This document shows positions 1 to 9,892 of a stretch of DNA of 38,457 bases, piece by piece; position 1 is the stretch's first letter, and every line of letters begins with the position of its first letter. The translations under genes were made by a program, and so were the position numbers. Source of the stretch: Mycoplasmataceae bacterium (lineage in GTDB: Bacteria; Bacillota_I; Bacilli_A; Mycoplasmatales; Mycoplasmoidaceae); contig JAITFH010000001.1 in NCBI GenBank assembly GCA_031281465.1, forward strand, positions 1-38,457, written 5' to 3'. The notes under the pieces are model-generated. The model did no database searches. It was given only the letters and a program-made list of their open reading frames with translations, and was not told the origin of the DNA.

Positions 1-1245
1 AAAGATAATATTTCTAATATTCCAGGATTATTGACTACTTATAAATCTCCTGTTAGTTTTGCAGATGCTAAGCAAGAAAATATTAGAGAAGCGATTATTA
101 ATAGTGCTTATGAAAACAAAATAAATATTAATCAAATCGATATTTCTGAAAAAACCAAGTGAACTCAAATTAATAGTTTTATGTTCTTTGTAGAAGTAAC
201 TGCAAAAAATAATTCCAATATTTATACTGGAACTACGACAATTAAAATTGTGCAAAACAATTTGACACTTAGCCAGTTGGTGGCACAAAAAACTATTGGA
301 GTTTCAAAAGTTAATAGTTATGATGACAATTTAAATATTGAACAAATTACGAGTGGTTTACAAAAAGTTAATTTCAACACAGTGGACAATTTAGTAACGG
401 CTGGGTTAAAAATTAATAGTCAAACAAAGAGTAGTGATAAATACGAAAGAACGGTAACACTTGGAGTTGAACCTAATTCGGAATTAGCAGAAATTGTTGA
501 TGTAAATAGTACTATTAGTGTTAAAGGATATGCTTGTAAATCTGGAGATATATTTGTTAAATTACTTGGCATTTCTAGCAGTTATATTAACAATTGATGA
601 TCGAAAGAAAAATTTCCATATTCATATGCAAAATGCAACGCTAATAGCTTTCAAGCATTTAGTTTTCCGTACCAAATAAATTATCCGATTGAGTTAGGCA
701 CTGCTGCGAGGATTGTGGGTAGTCCTGACGAATTTAATGTTAGCGATGAAACGCCGATTTGTGAAGTTTTTGGTTGAAACGAAAACTTACAAGAAATTAA
801 TTTAAAAACAAACTATGGAATAGGATTTGTTAGAACATTAGATTTGACTAATTGTTATTTCCCAAAACTGCAACTTTTAAATATCTCACGTGGTACTTTT
901 AGAACTTTAAAAATTGGAAAAATATCAGATTTTAATTCCAAACTTTATGAGTGAGGATACTACGAAAATAAAGGAATGTATGTTAGTTCAAAAGTTGGCA
1001 GTAGTATATCCGGGATTCGTAATTTCTATATTGCAGATATAGTCGATAAAAAAATATATTTATCAAATTATAGAACCAATAGCGATTATACTAATTGAGC
1101 TAAAGATGGCGATGATAAAAGAAAGATACATCTACCTATCGGAAGCAAGATAAAATTTTATGGTACAACAGATAATACCAAAGATAGCAATACTGACTCA
1201 CCTATATTTAATATCGAATTCGATTATGTATACGATTTCAATTAG
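1..1245 (+). CDS. C-terminal part of a large surface-type protein (5' end outside window)
   Basis: The frame is open from the first base to a TAG at 1243-1245 and gives 414 residues when TGA is read as Trp (in-frame TGA at 160-162, 595-600 and elsewhere). The product is rich in Asn, Ser, Thr, Ile and Lys and has no recognisable enzymatic motif. Residues around 265-305 contain the spaced pattern 'LQEINL...VRTLDLTN...LQLLNIS...FRTLKIG', which resembles a few leucine-rich repeats of the BspA type found in surface proteins of host-associated mycoplasmas. The signal peptide or lipobox that would settle surface location lies outside the window. I infer an exported adhesin-like or lipoprotein C-terminus; the precise function is unknown. 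Confidence 0.6.
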
Positions 1246-1366
1246 AAACCGCTAGTAACATAACAATAAAGTACAAACTATATTTGTGCCAATTTCGCAT
1301 CCCAAATCCTTGAATATTCATAAAGAATAAGAAAAATTAATTATGAGCAGAAAAAACCAATCAATA

Positions 1367-1372
1367 TATAAT
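1367..1372 (+). promoter_or_regulatory. -10 box (TATAAT) of tsf
   Basis: A perfect TATAAT is followed by 9 nt and then the ATG of tsf. Transcription would start within about 0-3 nt of the start codon, giving a leaderless or near-leaderless mRNA. The rest of the 136-nt gap after the preceding gene (1246-1381) holds no gene, tRNA or clear terminator. Confidence 0.65.
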
Positions 1373-1381
1373 AATTAACAT

Positions 1382-2266
1382 ATGGCTAATATGGAACTAA
1401 TTAAAAAACTTCGTGACCTTACCCAAGCTGGGGTAATGGATGCGAAAAAAGCTCTTGAAGCTAATAATGATGATATCGATTTAGCTATTCAATGATTAAG
1501 AGAAAAAGGTATAGCTAAAGCGGCTAAAAAAGCTAACGCTATTGCTACTGAAGGAGTTGCTAATGTAGTAATTGATGGAAATTTAGCAGTAATTTATGAG
1601 TTTAACTGTGAAACAGATTTTAGTGCAGCTAACCAAAACTTTTTAGATTTAGCTAATGATGTAGGTTTAACATTAGTTAATGGTGGATATAACGATATTG
1701 AAAAAGCTTTAACTCTTTTAACTTCTGATGATAAAACTATTGATGAAGCTTGTAAAGAATTAACAAGCAAAATTGGAGAAAAAATTAGCCTACGTCGTTT
1801 TGAATTAGTAAGTAAAAAAGACAATGAAATGTTTGCTTACTACCAACACTCTAATAAAAAAATTGCTGTTTTATTAGTATTAGACAAAATTATTGACGAA
1901 GCAGTTGGAAAAGATATTGCTATGCATGCAGCTGCAATGGCTCCTAAATTTTTAAATGCTGATCAAGTTGATCAAGAATGATTAGCTAATGAAACAAAAA
2001 TTCTTCGTGAACAAACTATTGCTGAAGGAAAACCTGTTGAACGTGCTGATATGATAGTTAAAGGACGTGTAAACAAATTGTTAAGCGAAGTTACACTTGA
2101 AGCTCAACCATTCGTTAAAGATACTTCTAAAACCGTCAAACAACACTTAGCTACTTACGGTGCTGCATCAATTGTTTACGTTCGTTACCAAGTTGGTGAA
2201 GGAATTGAAAAAAAAGTTGTTGATTTCGCAGCAGAAGTTGCTGAGCAAATGAAAAAACAAAATTAA
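1382..2266 (+). CDS. tsf: Elongation factor Ts
   Basis: This 294-residue protein is the guanine-nucleotide exchange factor that regenerates EF-Tu-GTP during translation in the cytoplasm. The N-terminus carries the UBA-like domain with the family hallmark 'LRDLTQAGVMDAKKAL' at about residues 8-23. It is followed by the 'YEFNCETDF' core motif (canonical V-E-x-N-x-E-T-D-F) near residue 70 and the C-terminal dimerisation core. TGA is used as Trp at 1492-1494 ('IQWLREKG') and before 'LANETK'. Length is normal for the family. It starts right after its own promoter, has no Shine-Dalgarno sequence, and lies 38 nt upstream of valS, with which it may be cotranscribed. In many bacteria tsf pairs with rpsB instead; rpsB is not present here. 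Confidence 0.95.
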
Positions 2267-2304
2267 TTTTTTAAAATTAATTATTTTTATTTAAACAATT
2301 ACTT

Positions 2305-4968
2305 ATGAACAAAGACAACAAAACTACAAATATAACAATTCTTGGTGATGAATACAAAACTTATAACCATAAAGCTGTAGAAGAAGGACTTTATCGTTGG
2401 TGGAAAGAAAATGGTTTTTTTGATATCAAAAAACCTACAGAATGTAAAAATGGAAATTTCTGTATTACTTTACCTCCACCAAACATTACTGGCAAATTAC
2501 ACATCGGACACGCATTAGATACTACATTACAAGATGTAATTATTCGTTATAAACTATTACAAGGGTATCGTGTATATTTTGCACCAGGAACCGATCATGC
2601 TTCAATAGCTACCCAATCTAAAGTAGAAAAATTACTTCGTGAACAAGGTGTTGAACCTTCTTCTTTGCCAAGAGAAGAACTATATAACAGAATAAAAGTT
2701 TGAGCCCTACAACAAGCTAGCTTTATTCGTGAACAATGAGCTGATTTAGGTTTATCACTTTCTTACTGTCCACTTGATCAAAGCAAATATGAAATATTTA
2801 CTTTAGATCCTGAAGTACACGAAGTTATTTATAAAGAGTTCGTTGAACTTTATAACGAAGGACTTTTGTACCGCGCTAAAAAAATAGTTAACTGAGATAT
2901 CAAACTCCAAACAGCTGTTTCTGATTTAGAAGTTATTAAAAAACCAACCACTTCTAAATTATGATACATTAAGTATTATTTAGAAGGTTCAAAAGATACT
3001 TATCTAGTTATTGCCACTACTAGACCAGAAACAATATTTGTAGATACTAATTTAGTAGTTAATCCTAAGGATGAAAAATACACTCAATATGTTGGTAAGA
3101 ACTTCGTTAACCCACTTAATGGACAACTATTACCGTTAATCACTGATGACGCTATTGAAATGGATTTTGGTACTGGAATTATGAAATGTACCCCAGCTCA
3201 TGATAATATGGACTACGAGATAGCTCAAAGACATAATATTAAAGAATATAATACTTGTATTAATTTCGAAGGTAAACTAAATGAATTTGCTAAAGTGGAT
3301 GGATTAGATTTACAAGGGGTTGATCGAATAGTAGCTAGAGAAAAGATTATTGATTTTCTTAAAGCTAAAAATTTGTTAGAAAAGACTGATGAAAATTATA
3401 CAAATAATGTTGGATATAGCGAAAGAACTGGGGAAGTAATCGAACCATTACCTTCTTTACAATGATTCGTTAAAATGAAACCAGTTATTCAAAAAACTGA
3501 GCAATTATTTAAAGATTTAGGTAAACCTAATTTTATTACAAAAAATGGAGAGAAAACATTCGATAAATGAATTAGTGATATCCAAGACTGGTGTATTTCA
3601 AGACAATTAGTTTGAGGACACCGTATACCGGTATGGTATCACAAAACAACAGATGAAATCTATGTTAGCGTTAAACCACCTAAAGATATTGAAAATTGAA
3701 AACAAGACGAGGATGTTTTAGATACTTGATTTAGTTCAGGAATTTGACCGTTAGCTTGTACTAAATATCACAAGAGTGGACAATTAGCTGATTTTTACCC
3801 TGTTGATTTATTAGTTACAGGATGAGATATTATATTTTTCTGAGTAGCTAGAATGATTTTCCAATGTGCATACATTGATAACACTATCTCTTTAAAAAAT
3901 ATTTTCTTGCACGGAATTGTAAGAGATGAGTTAGGAAGAAAAATGTCTAAATCGTTAGGAAATGGAATCGATCCTACAGATGTTATTAACACTCATGGAG
4001 CTGATGCGTTACGTACTTATTTAGCTTCAAATGCTTCAGGAGAAGATATTAATTTTACCGAATCTAAAATTGAACATATCGAACACTTTATTAATAAAAT
4101 TTGAAATATTGAAAAACTAGTTAATAAATCTGAAGATGTTATCAAACTTCCTAGTGAAAAAGAACTTTCATTAATCAATAAATGAATAATTACTGAATAC
4201 TATAAAACAGTAAAAGAATATTCTGAAAAATTAGATAACTATAACTATAACGGAGCATTTAAAGTAATAATCAACTTTGTTTGAGATACTTTTGCTAACG
4301 AATACTTGGAAATAGCACGTAAGAACGAACAATGAAAAAACCAAACAGATAAAGTGATTAATTTTATCTTTAAAAACATTTTAATTATGCTTCATCCATA
4401 TATGCCTTTTGTTACAGAAAGATTGTATCAAAAAGCATACCAAAACTCTAAAGCAAGTATTATGGAAGAAAGCTGACCAGCAGCTATCCAAACTAGTTAT
4501 GATGAAAACTCTAGTCTAATTTGTTTAGAGATTTTTAAGGCGATGAAAAACACTAGAATTAAATTTAATTTAAAGAATTCTAAAGTGATTGCTATTAATT
4601 TATCTACTGACTTACAAATATCTTTCTCTGAAATAAAAGATTATTTAAAAGACTTTAATATTGATTTAGTTGAAATGGTAAAAACTCACGACAATGAAAA
4701 AACAATTTTAACAATCAATGGTGGAACAATTATCTTTTTAGATAACTTAATTTCTGAAGAAGAGGAAAATCGTAGATACCAAGAACAAATTTCTAAATTA
4801 GAAAGTGAAATTAACCGTTCAGAAACTATTTTGAAAAATGCAGACTTTTTAGCTAGAGCTCCGAAAGAAAAAATTGAATTAGAACAAAAGAAATATTTAG
4901 AGTTTAAAAAACAGTACAACGAATTAGTGGAAGTTTTACAAAAAAACCTTAACCAAAATAAAAAATAA
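2305..4968 (+). CDS. valS: Valyl-tRNA synthetase
   Basis: Class I aminoacyl-tRNA synthetase that charges tRNA-Val and edits Thr. The protein has 887 residues with TGA as Trp at many sites. The HIGH motif is at residues 66-69 ('GKLHIGHALD') and KMSKS at about 546-550 ('GRKMSKSLGN'). Between them lies the CP1 editing region with 'GTGIMKCTPAHDNMDYE'. The last ~70 residues (about 817-887) form a Lys/Glu-rich heptad pattern, the tRNA-binding coiled coil specific to ValRS. The start at 2305 gives the normal N-terminus ('KTYNHKAVEEGLYRWWKENGFF'-type segment, here about residues 18-39). I see no convincing promoter in the 38 nt after tsf, so readthrough from tsf is likely. Confidence 0.96.
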
Positions 4969-5060
4969 TAGTATCGTTTTTTACAGATAGTGAAAATATT
5001 TATCACAAAGTCTGACACCACATTTTAAATTTAATATATTTATATATTACTCTAAAATAT

Positions 5061-5073
5061 TTACAATTTGTAA
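5061..5073 (+). promoter_or_regulatory. 13-bp palindrome, candidate operator of the XRE regulator
   Basis: TTACAA-T-TTGTAA is a perfect inverted repeat with a one-base centre. It lies just upstream of the promoter of the accessory operon (-35-like TTTACA at 5080-5085, TATAAT at 5105-5110). The string AAATATTTACA occurs twice at 20-bp spacing (about 5055-5065 and 5075-5085), the second copy covering the -35. An autoregulated XRE protein typically binds such short palindromes; binding here is inference. The remainder of 4969-5119 holds no gene. Confidence 0.4.
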
Positions 5074-5104
5074 AAAATATTTACAGAAAATGTTTTTATT
5101 TTTA

Positions 5105-5110
5105 TATAAT
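5105..5110 (+). promoter_or_regulatory. -10 box (TATAAT) of the accessory operon
   Basis: TATAAT with 9 nt to the ATG at 5120, the same leaderless layout as tsf and secA. A TTTACA at 5080-5085 could serve as -35, with a long 19-nt spacer. The box lies downstream of the in-frame ATG at 5090, which therefore would not be on the transcript; this decides the start of the XRE gene. Confidence 0.6.
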
Positions 5111-5119
5111 TCAAGTATT

Positions 5120-5491
5120 ATGGAGAAATTTACAAAATTAATACGAAAAATCAGAATCGATAATGATGAAGTACTTTATGATATGGCAAAGAAGTTAAAT
5201 ATGAGCACTGCATACCTTTCATCTATAGAAAATAAAAGAAGGCCTATCCCTTCTGATTTTTTAAAACAAATCTCTGAAGTATATAAACTTTCTGACGAGC
5301 AACAAAAAGAACTTCAAGAAGCTATTGCAGAAAAAATAGAAACCGTTAGCATTGATATTAGTAGTGCATCATTAAATAAAAAAAATCTAGCTATGTCATT
5401 TAATAGAGAATTTGACACAATGGACGAAGAAATTGCAAAACAAATATCAGAGCTATTGAATAACGATAAAAACAAGAAAGGAGAAGAATAA
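5120..5491 (+). CDS. XRE-family helix-turn-helix regulator
   Basis: A 123-residue protein. Residues about 5-65 form a Cro/CI-type HTH: 'LIRKIRIDNDEVLYDMAKKLNMSTAYLSSIENKRRPIPSDFLKQISEVYKLS' in outline, with recognition helix 'STAYLSSIENKRRP'. The C-terminal half is helical, without a recognised domain. It is the first gene of the island, one base away from the ImmA/IrrE-type peptidase. XRE plus ImmA/IrrE is a well-known pair in mobile elements (ImmR/ImmA of ICEBs1, IrrE/DdrO), in which the peptidase cleaves the repressor to derepress the operon. I infer the same here. The start is 5120, not 5090, because the TATAAT lies between them. The 3' end contains AAAGGAG, the ribosome-binding site of the next gene. 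Confidence 0.85.
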   Translation: MEKFTKLIRKIRIDNDEVLYDMAKKLNMSTAYLSSIENKRRPIPSDFLKQISEVYKLSDEQQKELQEAIAEKIETVSIDISSASLNKKNLAMSFNREFDTMDEEIAKQISELLNNDKNKKGEE

Positions 5492-5492
5492 T

Positions 5493-6020
5493 ATGAGCCC
5501 GTATAGAGTTGAAAAATTAAAAATATCCGAAATCAAAGAAAAGGTAAAAGAATTTGCAAAAGAACATGAAATTATACTTGGTGAATGGGTAGACATTATT
5601 TGCGTTTTGGATAAATCAGAAATAAACTATGTTGTTGTTACAGCTGAAGAAATGGGTAGCGATAGTGTTTTTGGTAAATACGTTCCCGAAGAGAAAACGA
5701 TTTATATACTCCAAGAAACATATGATAATGCTCGCGACGGAGACGGACCAAGCAGAATGACTATTGCTCACGAAATAGGACATTATGTCCTACACAAAAA
5801 TGGTGTTGTGCTCGAAAATTCTACAGGATGAGTGAAAATAACGGAGAATTCAGAATGACAAGCAAAAGTGTTTGGTGGTGAACTACTTGCTCCCTCGGAA
5901 AAACTAGAAAATATGACAGATGAAGAAATTTCAGCTAAATACGGAATTTCGACGTTAGCAGCAAAAATACAGAAAAATCGTTGTGAGAAGAGAATAATAG
6001 AGATGGGAGGAAAGAAATAA
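5493..6020 (+). CDS. ImmA/IrrE-family metallopeptidase
   Basis: A 175-residue protein with the zinc-peptidase motif HEIGH at residues 93-97, in the usual family context 'SRMTIAHEIGHYVLH'. Downstream, 'EWQAKVFGGELLAPS' matches the family's third-ligand helix (E-x-x-A-x-x-F-A-x-x-L-L-x-P). It follows the XRE gene by one base with Shine-Dalgarno AAAGGAG inside that gene. Expected role: site-specific cleavage of the neighbouring XRE repressor on a signal, switching on the downstream cassettes. In-frame TGA codons (5827-5829, 5857-5859) encode Trp, so the gene is adapted to code 4. Its 3' end encodes Gly-Gly-Lys-Lys over a GGGAGG ribosome-binding site, and its TAA overlaps the next ATG by one base. 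Confidence 0.87.
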
Positions 6021-6541
6021 TGGCAAATGGAAAATCTTATTTTGAGCATCTAAAATCTTTAGTGATGGCGCAAAAAGAAGGCGAATGCATGATATGTCCG
6101 GTTTGTGGAAAATATGAAGCTAAACATAATTTTGATTGTTGCCCTTATTGTTGCTTCGAATTTGATCCAGTTCAAATAGAAGATTATGATTGTTATACAG
6201 GTGCAAATACCATGACAGTTAATCAGTATAGAAAATGATGAAATTATAAAATGTCTATCAACGAAAACTTTGTTTTTACCGACGAAGAACCTACTGTGCA
6301 ATGCAGAGCGGTAGAATTTTTTGATGTTTGTCCGGTTTGTGGAAAAAAATTCAATAAAAAACAATTTTATATCGATAACCCTGAATGTGGAGGAAACTAT
6401 GATGGTGCAATATGTTCTAAATGTGGTTGAATAAGAGACTTAGTTCAAGCTATTGAACCAGATATGAAAAATGGATTAAATAAATTGTCAGTTAACGAAT
6501 ACAAAAAATGATGTCTATCCAAGAAGGGAGGAAAAAAATAA
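6020..6541 (+). CDS. Tandem CPCC-like zinc-ribbon protein, copy A1
   Basis: A 173-residue cytoplasmic protein with two zinc-ribbon units. Unit 1 has CPVCGK and CPYC pairs, then 'FEFDPVQIED' and 'GANTMTVNQYRKWW'. Unit 2 has CPVCGK and CSKCGW, then 'RDLVQAIEPDMKNGLNKLSVNEYKKW'-type residues. Each unit follows the pattern C-x2-C-G...C-x2-C-x-F/W...Q...G-x-N-x-(M/L)-S-V-N, which I recognise as close to the Pfam CPCC cysteine-rich family (function unknown). It is the only A copy not directly preceded by a toxin-like B gene; it follows the peptidase with a TAATG overlap. The C-terminal 'SKKGGKK' is written over the GGGAGG ribosome-binding site of the next gene. Confidence 0.7.
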
Positions 6542-6918
6542 TGTCAACCAAAGGCCCAAGTTTTTTATATGGTAATACCAAAGGTTCTCCTACTAGGCAT
6601 ATCAATTTTCCTTATGCTAAGGAATTTAACAAAAATACGATTGGAGAGCATATGTGACATGCAAATGATATGAAGTTAACATGAAAACAATATGAAGAAA
6701 ATGGAGTCAAATTTGCTAACGAAATATCACCTGAAAACCTTTCGTTTATAAGAGACGACAATAAAGTAACCTATAAATACAAAGAAAAAACTAACGAATT
6801 AGTACTTGTTGACAAAAATGGATACATTGTTACATACTATTACCCGACTGATGGAAAAAAATATTATGAAAGACAAAAACTAAAATATGAAAGGAGATAT
6901 GAAGAAAATGAAAAATAA
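6541..6918 (+). CDS. Small toxin-tip-like protein, copy B1
   Basis: A 125-residue protein without signal peptide. It begins 'STKGPSFLYGNTKG' followed by 'SPTRHI'. Histidines H20, H37 and H40 recur across the copies, followed by a helix 'YEENGVKFANEIS', 'YKYKEKTNELVLVDKNGY' and 'IVTYYYPT'. The layout (RHI, H-x2-H, an A/VKFAN helix, K-Y...T-N-E, T-Y-Y-x-P near the end) resembles small C-terminal nuclease tips of polymorphic toxins, probably of the barnase/EndoU/ColE5/RelE (BECR) fold. This is recognition by pattern, not a database match. It overlaps the following zinc-ribbon gene by 11 bases and is translationally coupled on both sides (TAATG upstream). Confidence 0.6.
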
Positions 6919-7408
6919 AAAACATTCAAATATAAAAAATGAATATGGAAAAATCGTTAAGTGCCCAATCTGTGGAAAATTCGAAGCTCCTAACAATTCG
7001 TATCGTGTTTGCAAATTTTGTTGTTTTGAATTTGATACATTGCAAATAGAAGAACCTGACTATGCTGGCGGCGCTAACACAATGTCAGTTAACCAAATGA
7101 GAAAATGATGAAAATACAAAACATCTTTTGACAAGAATTTTGTTTTTACAGATGAAAACCCCAGTGCAAGCTACAAAGCACATTTGTTCTGAGATACCTG
7201 CCCAATCTGTGGGGAGAAAATTGTATTAATCCGAGATAAAACAAATCCCGAATATCGTGAAGACAAAGACGGTGCTAAATGTACCAAATGCGGTTGAATA
7301 AGAGACTTAGTTCAAGCTGTCGAACCAGATATGAAAAATGGATTAAACAAACTTTCTGTTAACGAATACAAAAAAGAATATTTATTCAAGAAAGGAGGAA
7401 AGGATTAA
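6908..7408 (+). CDS. Tandem CPCC-like zinc-ribbon protein, copy A2
   Basis: A 166-residue homologue of A1, with CPICGK/CKFC in unit 1, CPICGE/CTKCGW in unit 2, and the repeated endings 'GGANTMSVNQMRKWW' and 'GLNKLSVNEYKK'. Three in-frame ATGs exist (6887, 6899, 6908). I chose 6908 because the AAGGAG at 6891-6896 sits 11 nt upstream, and because homologous copies A3 and A4 start at this same point with the same leader while lacking the upstream ATGs. It forms a pair with B1 (11-base overlap). The tail 'KKGGKD' lies over the AAAGGAGG site of the next gene and its TAA overlaps that gene's ATG. Confidence 0.68.
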
Positions 7409-8658
7409 TGGAAGAACAAAGAGTACCAAAAAAAAGTGTAGAAGAAATCAAACACAAAGTATGAGAGTTGTATAAAAAGTTAAATTTAAAACCTAACACT
7501 TACATCGATATTTGTCCTGTATTGGATAAAAATTATCCATATGAAGTTCTGACAAGAGAAGAAATGTTAAAAAGAAAAATTTACGATAACTGTACTGTAC
7601 AAAACAACACCATTTACATATTGGATATATTGTACCAAAAGTGTTATGACGGAGATCTATCAGCTAGAATGATTGTCGCTTCATCTGGTATAGCTATGTA
7701 TGAATTACATAGAGATATTCCATCAACTTACGAATGTTCATTCGAACAAATAGCACCAACCGAAAGTAGTTGGTATCAACGGAATGTTTTTGCTGGTGAA
7801 TTTTTAGCTTTTTCAAACAGTGAACTTGTTCAATTATCGGTGGAAAAAATAAGTGCAAAACTAGGAATATCTGGAAATGCTGCTTCTGTTCAAAAAAAAC
7901 GTTCGATAGAAAAGTACAGTAATTTGTTTTTAGAAACAAATACTTTGCATAGTGATCCAAAACATCCTAAAAAAATTACCAGAGATTATACTAATGCATA
8001 TTTAGTAATGGATGCAAACTTTACTGGTGTAGAAGAATATCCAATTATTAAAACATGGATGATTGCAAACGAACCGCCTAAAAATATTGTCCCTTTTAGG
8101 AAACATAAAAAAATTCCAAAAGAAGAAAGAAAAAATTATTTTATCGCTTTTTATTCGATTGACATAGATTTTGCTTGTGTAAAAAACAGACCAGAAAAAT
8201 ATCTATCAGAATTCAGAGAATTTGGTGGGATTATTGGCTTTGATTTTAGTGTACATATAGATTATCCTTTGGTTGTACAAAAACAATGAATGTATACTAA
8301 TTTAGCACTTACATATTTTTATGGGAATAAAGGAATAGATGTAATTCCAAATATTCGATACGGGTTAGATGAATGTGCTGATGATTTTTTAACCGCTATA
8401 CCTAAAAATAGTTATGTTGCCATTAGTACTCATGGTTTTATAAACAACGATGAGAAAAGATTAAATTGACAAATAAGCATAGATAAAATTATCACATTTG
8501 TTCAACCAAAAGCTATACTTGTCTATGGTCCGCGTCCAGACTCTGTTTTTGAAAAATTTAACGGTAGAACTACTTTTTTGTATTATGAAGCATGAATAAA
8601 TTTAGTTCACAAAAAGAAAAAACAATTAAGAAAGGAGGAAAAGACTAATGTCAACTAA
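7408..8658 (+). CDS. Degenerate ImmA/IrrE-like domain fused to a DUF4417-like domain
   Basis: A 416-residue protein. Residues 1-~170 align by eye with the peptidase at 5493: 'ICPVLDKNYPYEVLTREEM', 'NNTIYILDILYQKCYDGDLSARMIVAS' and 'NVFAGEFLAFS' in outline match its counterparts. However, the zinc motif HEIGH is replaced by 'SSGIAM' (residues 92-97), so both His ligands are gone. Residues about 200-405 look like DUF4417: 'FGGIIGFDFSVHIDYPLVVQKQW', 'GIDVIPNIRYG', 'IPKNSYVAISTHG' and 'KAILVYGPRP' in outline, in the family order. DUF4417 has no established biochemical function that I know of. It sits between A2 and B2, coupled upstream by TAATG and overlapping B2 by 11 bases. Likely role: a non-catalytic sensor or decoy derived from the island's own peptidase, carrying an unknown effector. 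That role is inference. Confidence 0.65.
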
Positions 8659-9025
8659 AGGTCCGAGTTTTTTATACGGTAATACCAAAGGTTCTCCAAC
8701 CAGACATATTAATTTTCCTTATGGAAAAGATTTTAACAAAAACACGATTAAAGTTCACGAATGACATGCGGAAAATATGAAGTTAACATGAGAACAATAT
8801 GTAGTTAATGGAGTCAAGTTTTCTAACGAAATATCTCTAGAAAACTTATCATTTATAAGAGAAATTGATGGTGTAACTTTTAAATATAAAGAAAAAACTA
8901 ATGAATTAGCACTCGTCGATAAAAATGGTTATATAGTTACATATTATTATCCAACAGGGAAAAAAGGATATTATGAAAGACAAAGACTAAAATTCGAAAG
9001 GAGATATAAAGAAAATGAAAAATAA
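8648..9025 (+). CDS. Small toxin-tip-like protein, copy B2
   Basis: A 125-residue homologue of B1, same length and same landmarks: 'STKGPSFLYGNTKG', 'SPTRHI', H37-x2-H40 ('VHEWHAEN'), 'FKYKEKTNELALVDKNGY' and 'IVTYYYPTG'. Differences from B1 concentrate in the middle helices. The ribosome-binding site AAAGGAGG lies in the end of the DUF4417 fusion gene, whose last 11 bases overlap this start. Its own last 11 bases overlap A3, and AAAGGAG for A3 lies in its 3' end, encoding the Glu-Arg-Arg-Tyr stretch. As with B1, the nuclease interpretation rests on pattern resemblance only. Confidence 0.6.
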
Positions 9026-9515
9026 TAACTTTTTATATACAAAAACAGAATTAAAAAGAAAAATCAAATGTCCAGTCTGCGGAAAATTTGAAGCCTACGC
9101 AGAATCGTTTGATAATTGCAAGTTTTGTGGTTTTCAATTCGATTTACTTCAAATAGATGAACCAAACTATTCCGGCGGTGCTAATGCAATGTCTGTTAAT
9201 CAAATGAAAAAATGGTGAGCATATAAAATTGAATTTAATAAAGGTTTCACTTGAATGAGCGAAACCCCATGTGTCAATTGTAGAGCATATGAATTTTGAG
9301 ATATTTGTCCAGTTTGCGGAGAAAAAATTAAATTAATTGATGATGAAACAAACCCTAAATATCGCGAAGATAAGGACGGTGTTCAATGTACTAAATGTGG
9401 TTGAACAAGAGATTTGGTTCAAGCTGTCGAACCGGATATGAAAGATGGATTAAATAAGCTTTCTGTTAACGAATACAAAAAAGAATACTTGTCCAAGAAG
9501 GGAGGAAAAGATTAA
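9015..9515 (+). CDS. Tandem CPCC-like zinc-ribbon protein, copy A3
   Basis: A 166-residue homologue. Unit 1 has CPVCGK and CKFCGF; unit 2 has CPVCGE and CTKCGW. One tryptophan pair at 'MKKWW' is written TGG-TGA, showing both Trp codons side by side. The start at 9015 follows AAAGGAG by about 11 nt. It pairs with B2. The end encodes 'SKKGGKD' over GGGAGG and shares one base of its TAA with the next ATG. The first ~18 residues vary among copies, whereas unit 2 from 'CTKCGW' onward is nearly invariant. Confidence 0.68.
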
Positions 9516-9590
9516 TGTCTACTAAAGGCCCAAGCTTTTTATACGGTAATACCAAAGGTTCTCCCACCAGACATATTAATTTTCCTTATG
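9476..9590 (+). repeat. 115-bp perfect direct repeat, copy 1 (partner 10343-10457)
   Basis: By eye, bases 9476-9590 are identical to 10343-10457 (offset 867). The block covers the end of A3 or A4, the coupling TAATG, and the first 25 codons of B3 or B4. It breaks at 9475 (A versus G) and 9591 (G versus C). Such sharp borders fit recent duplication or gene conversion of the A-B junction. Confidence 0.8.
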
Positions 9591-9892
9591 GAAAAGATTT
9601 TAATTGAAATACAATCAAACAACACGAACGTCATGCAAACGAAATGAAATTAAGTTGGAAAGAATATTCGGACAAAGCAGTCAAATTCGCTAATGAAATA
9701 TCTCCGGAAAATATTTCATTTATAAGGGAAGTTGATGGCGTGACTTTTAAATACAAAGAAAAAACCAATGAATTAGTGCTCGTTGATAAAAATGGGTATG
9801 TAGTTACATACTTTTATCCAACCGGAAAAAGAAAATATTACGAAAACCAAAAGAAGAAATGAGAAAGGAGATACGAAGAAAATGAAAAATAG
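9515..9892 (+). CDS. Small toxin-tip-like protein, copy B3
   Basis: A 125-residue homologue. It shares the invariant head ('STKGPSFLYGNTKG', 'SPTRHI'), H37-x2-H40 ('QHERHANE'), 'FKYKEKTNELVLVDKNGY' and 'VVTYFYPTG', and ends in a basic/acidic tail 'WERRYEENEK' with Trp encoded by TGA (9860-9862). Stop is TAG. Its last 11 bases overlap A4, whose ribosome-binding site GAAAGGAG lies in the tail codons. The 5' end lies within the 115-bp perfect repeat shared with B4. Confidence 0.6.

Noticed and set aside
1246-1381. Possible small gene or terminator between the surface protein and tsf
   Set aside because: No open frame with a start signal and no stable hairpin followed by a T-run could be found.
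5090-5119. Earlier ATG for the XRE gene at 5090
   Set aside because: The TATAAT at 5105-5110 lies downstream of it, and the extra residues do not fit the HTH family start.
6887-6907. Earlier ATGs for A2 at 6887 and 6899
   Set aside because: They precede or crowd the AAGGAG site and are absent in the homologous leaders of A3 and A4.
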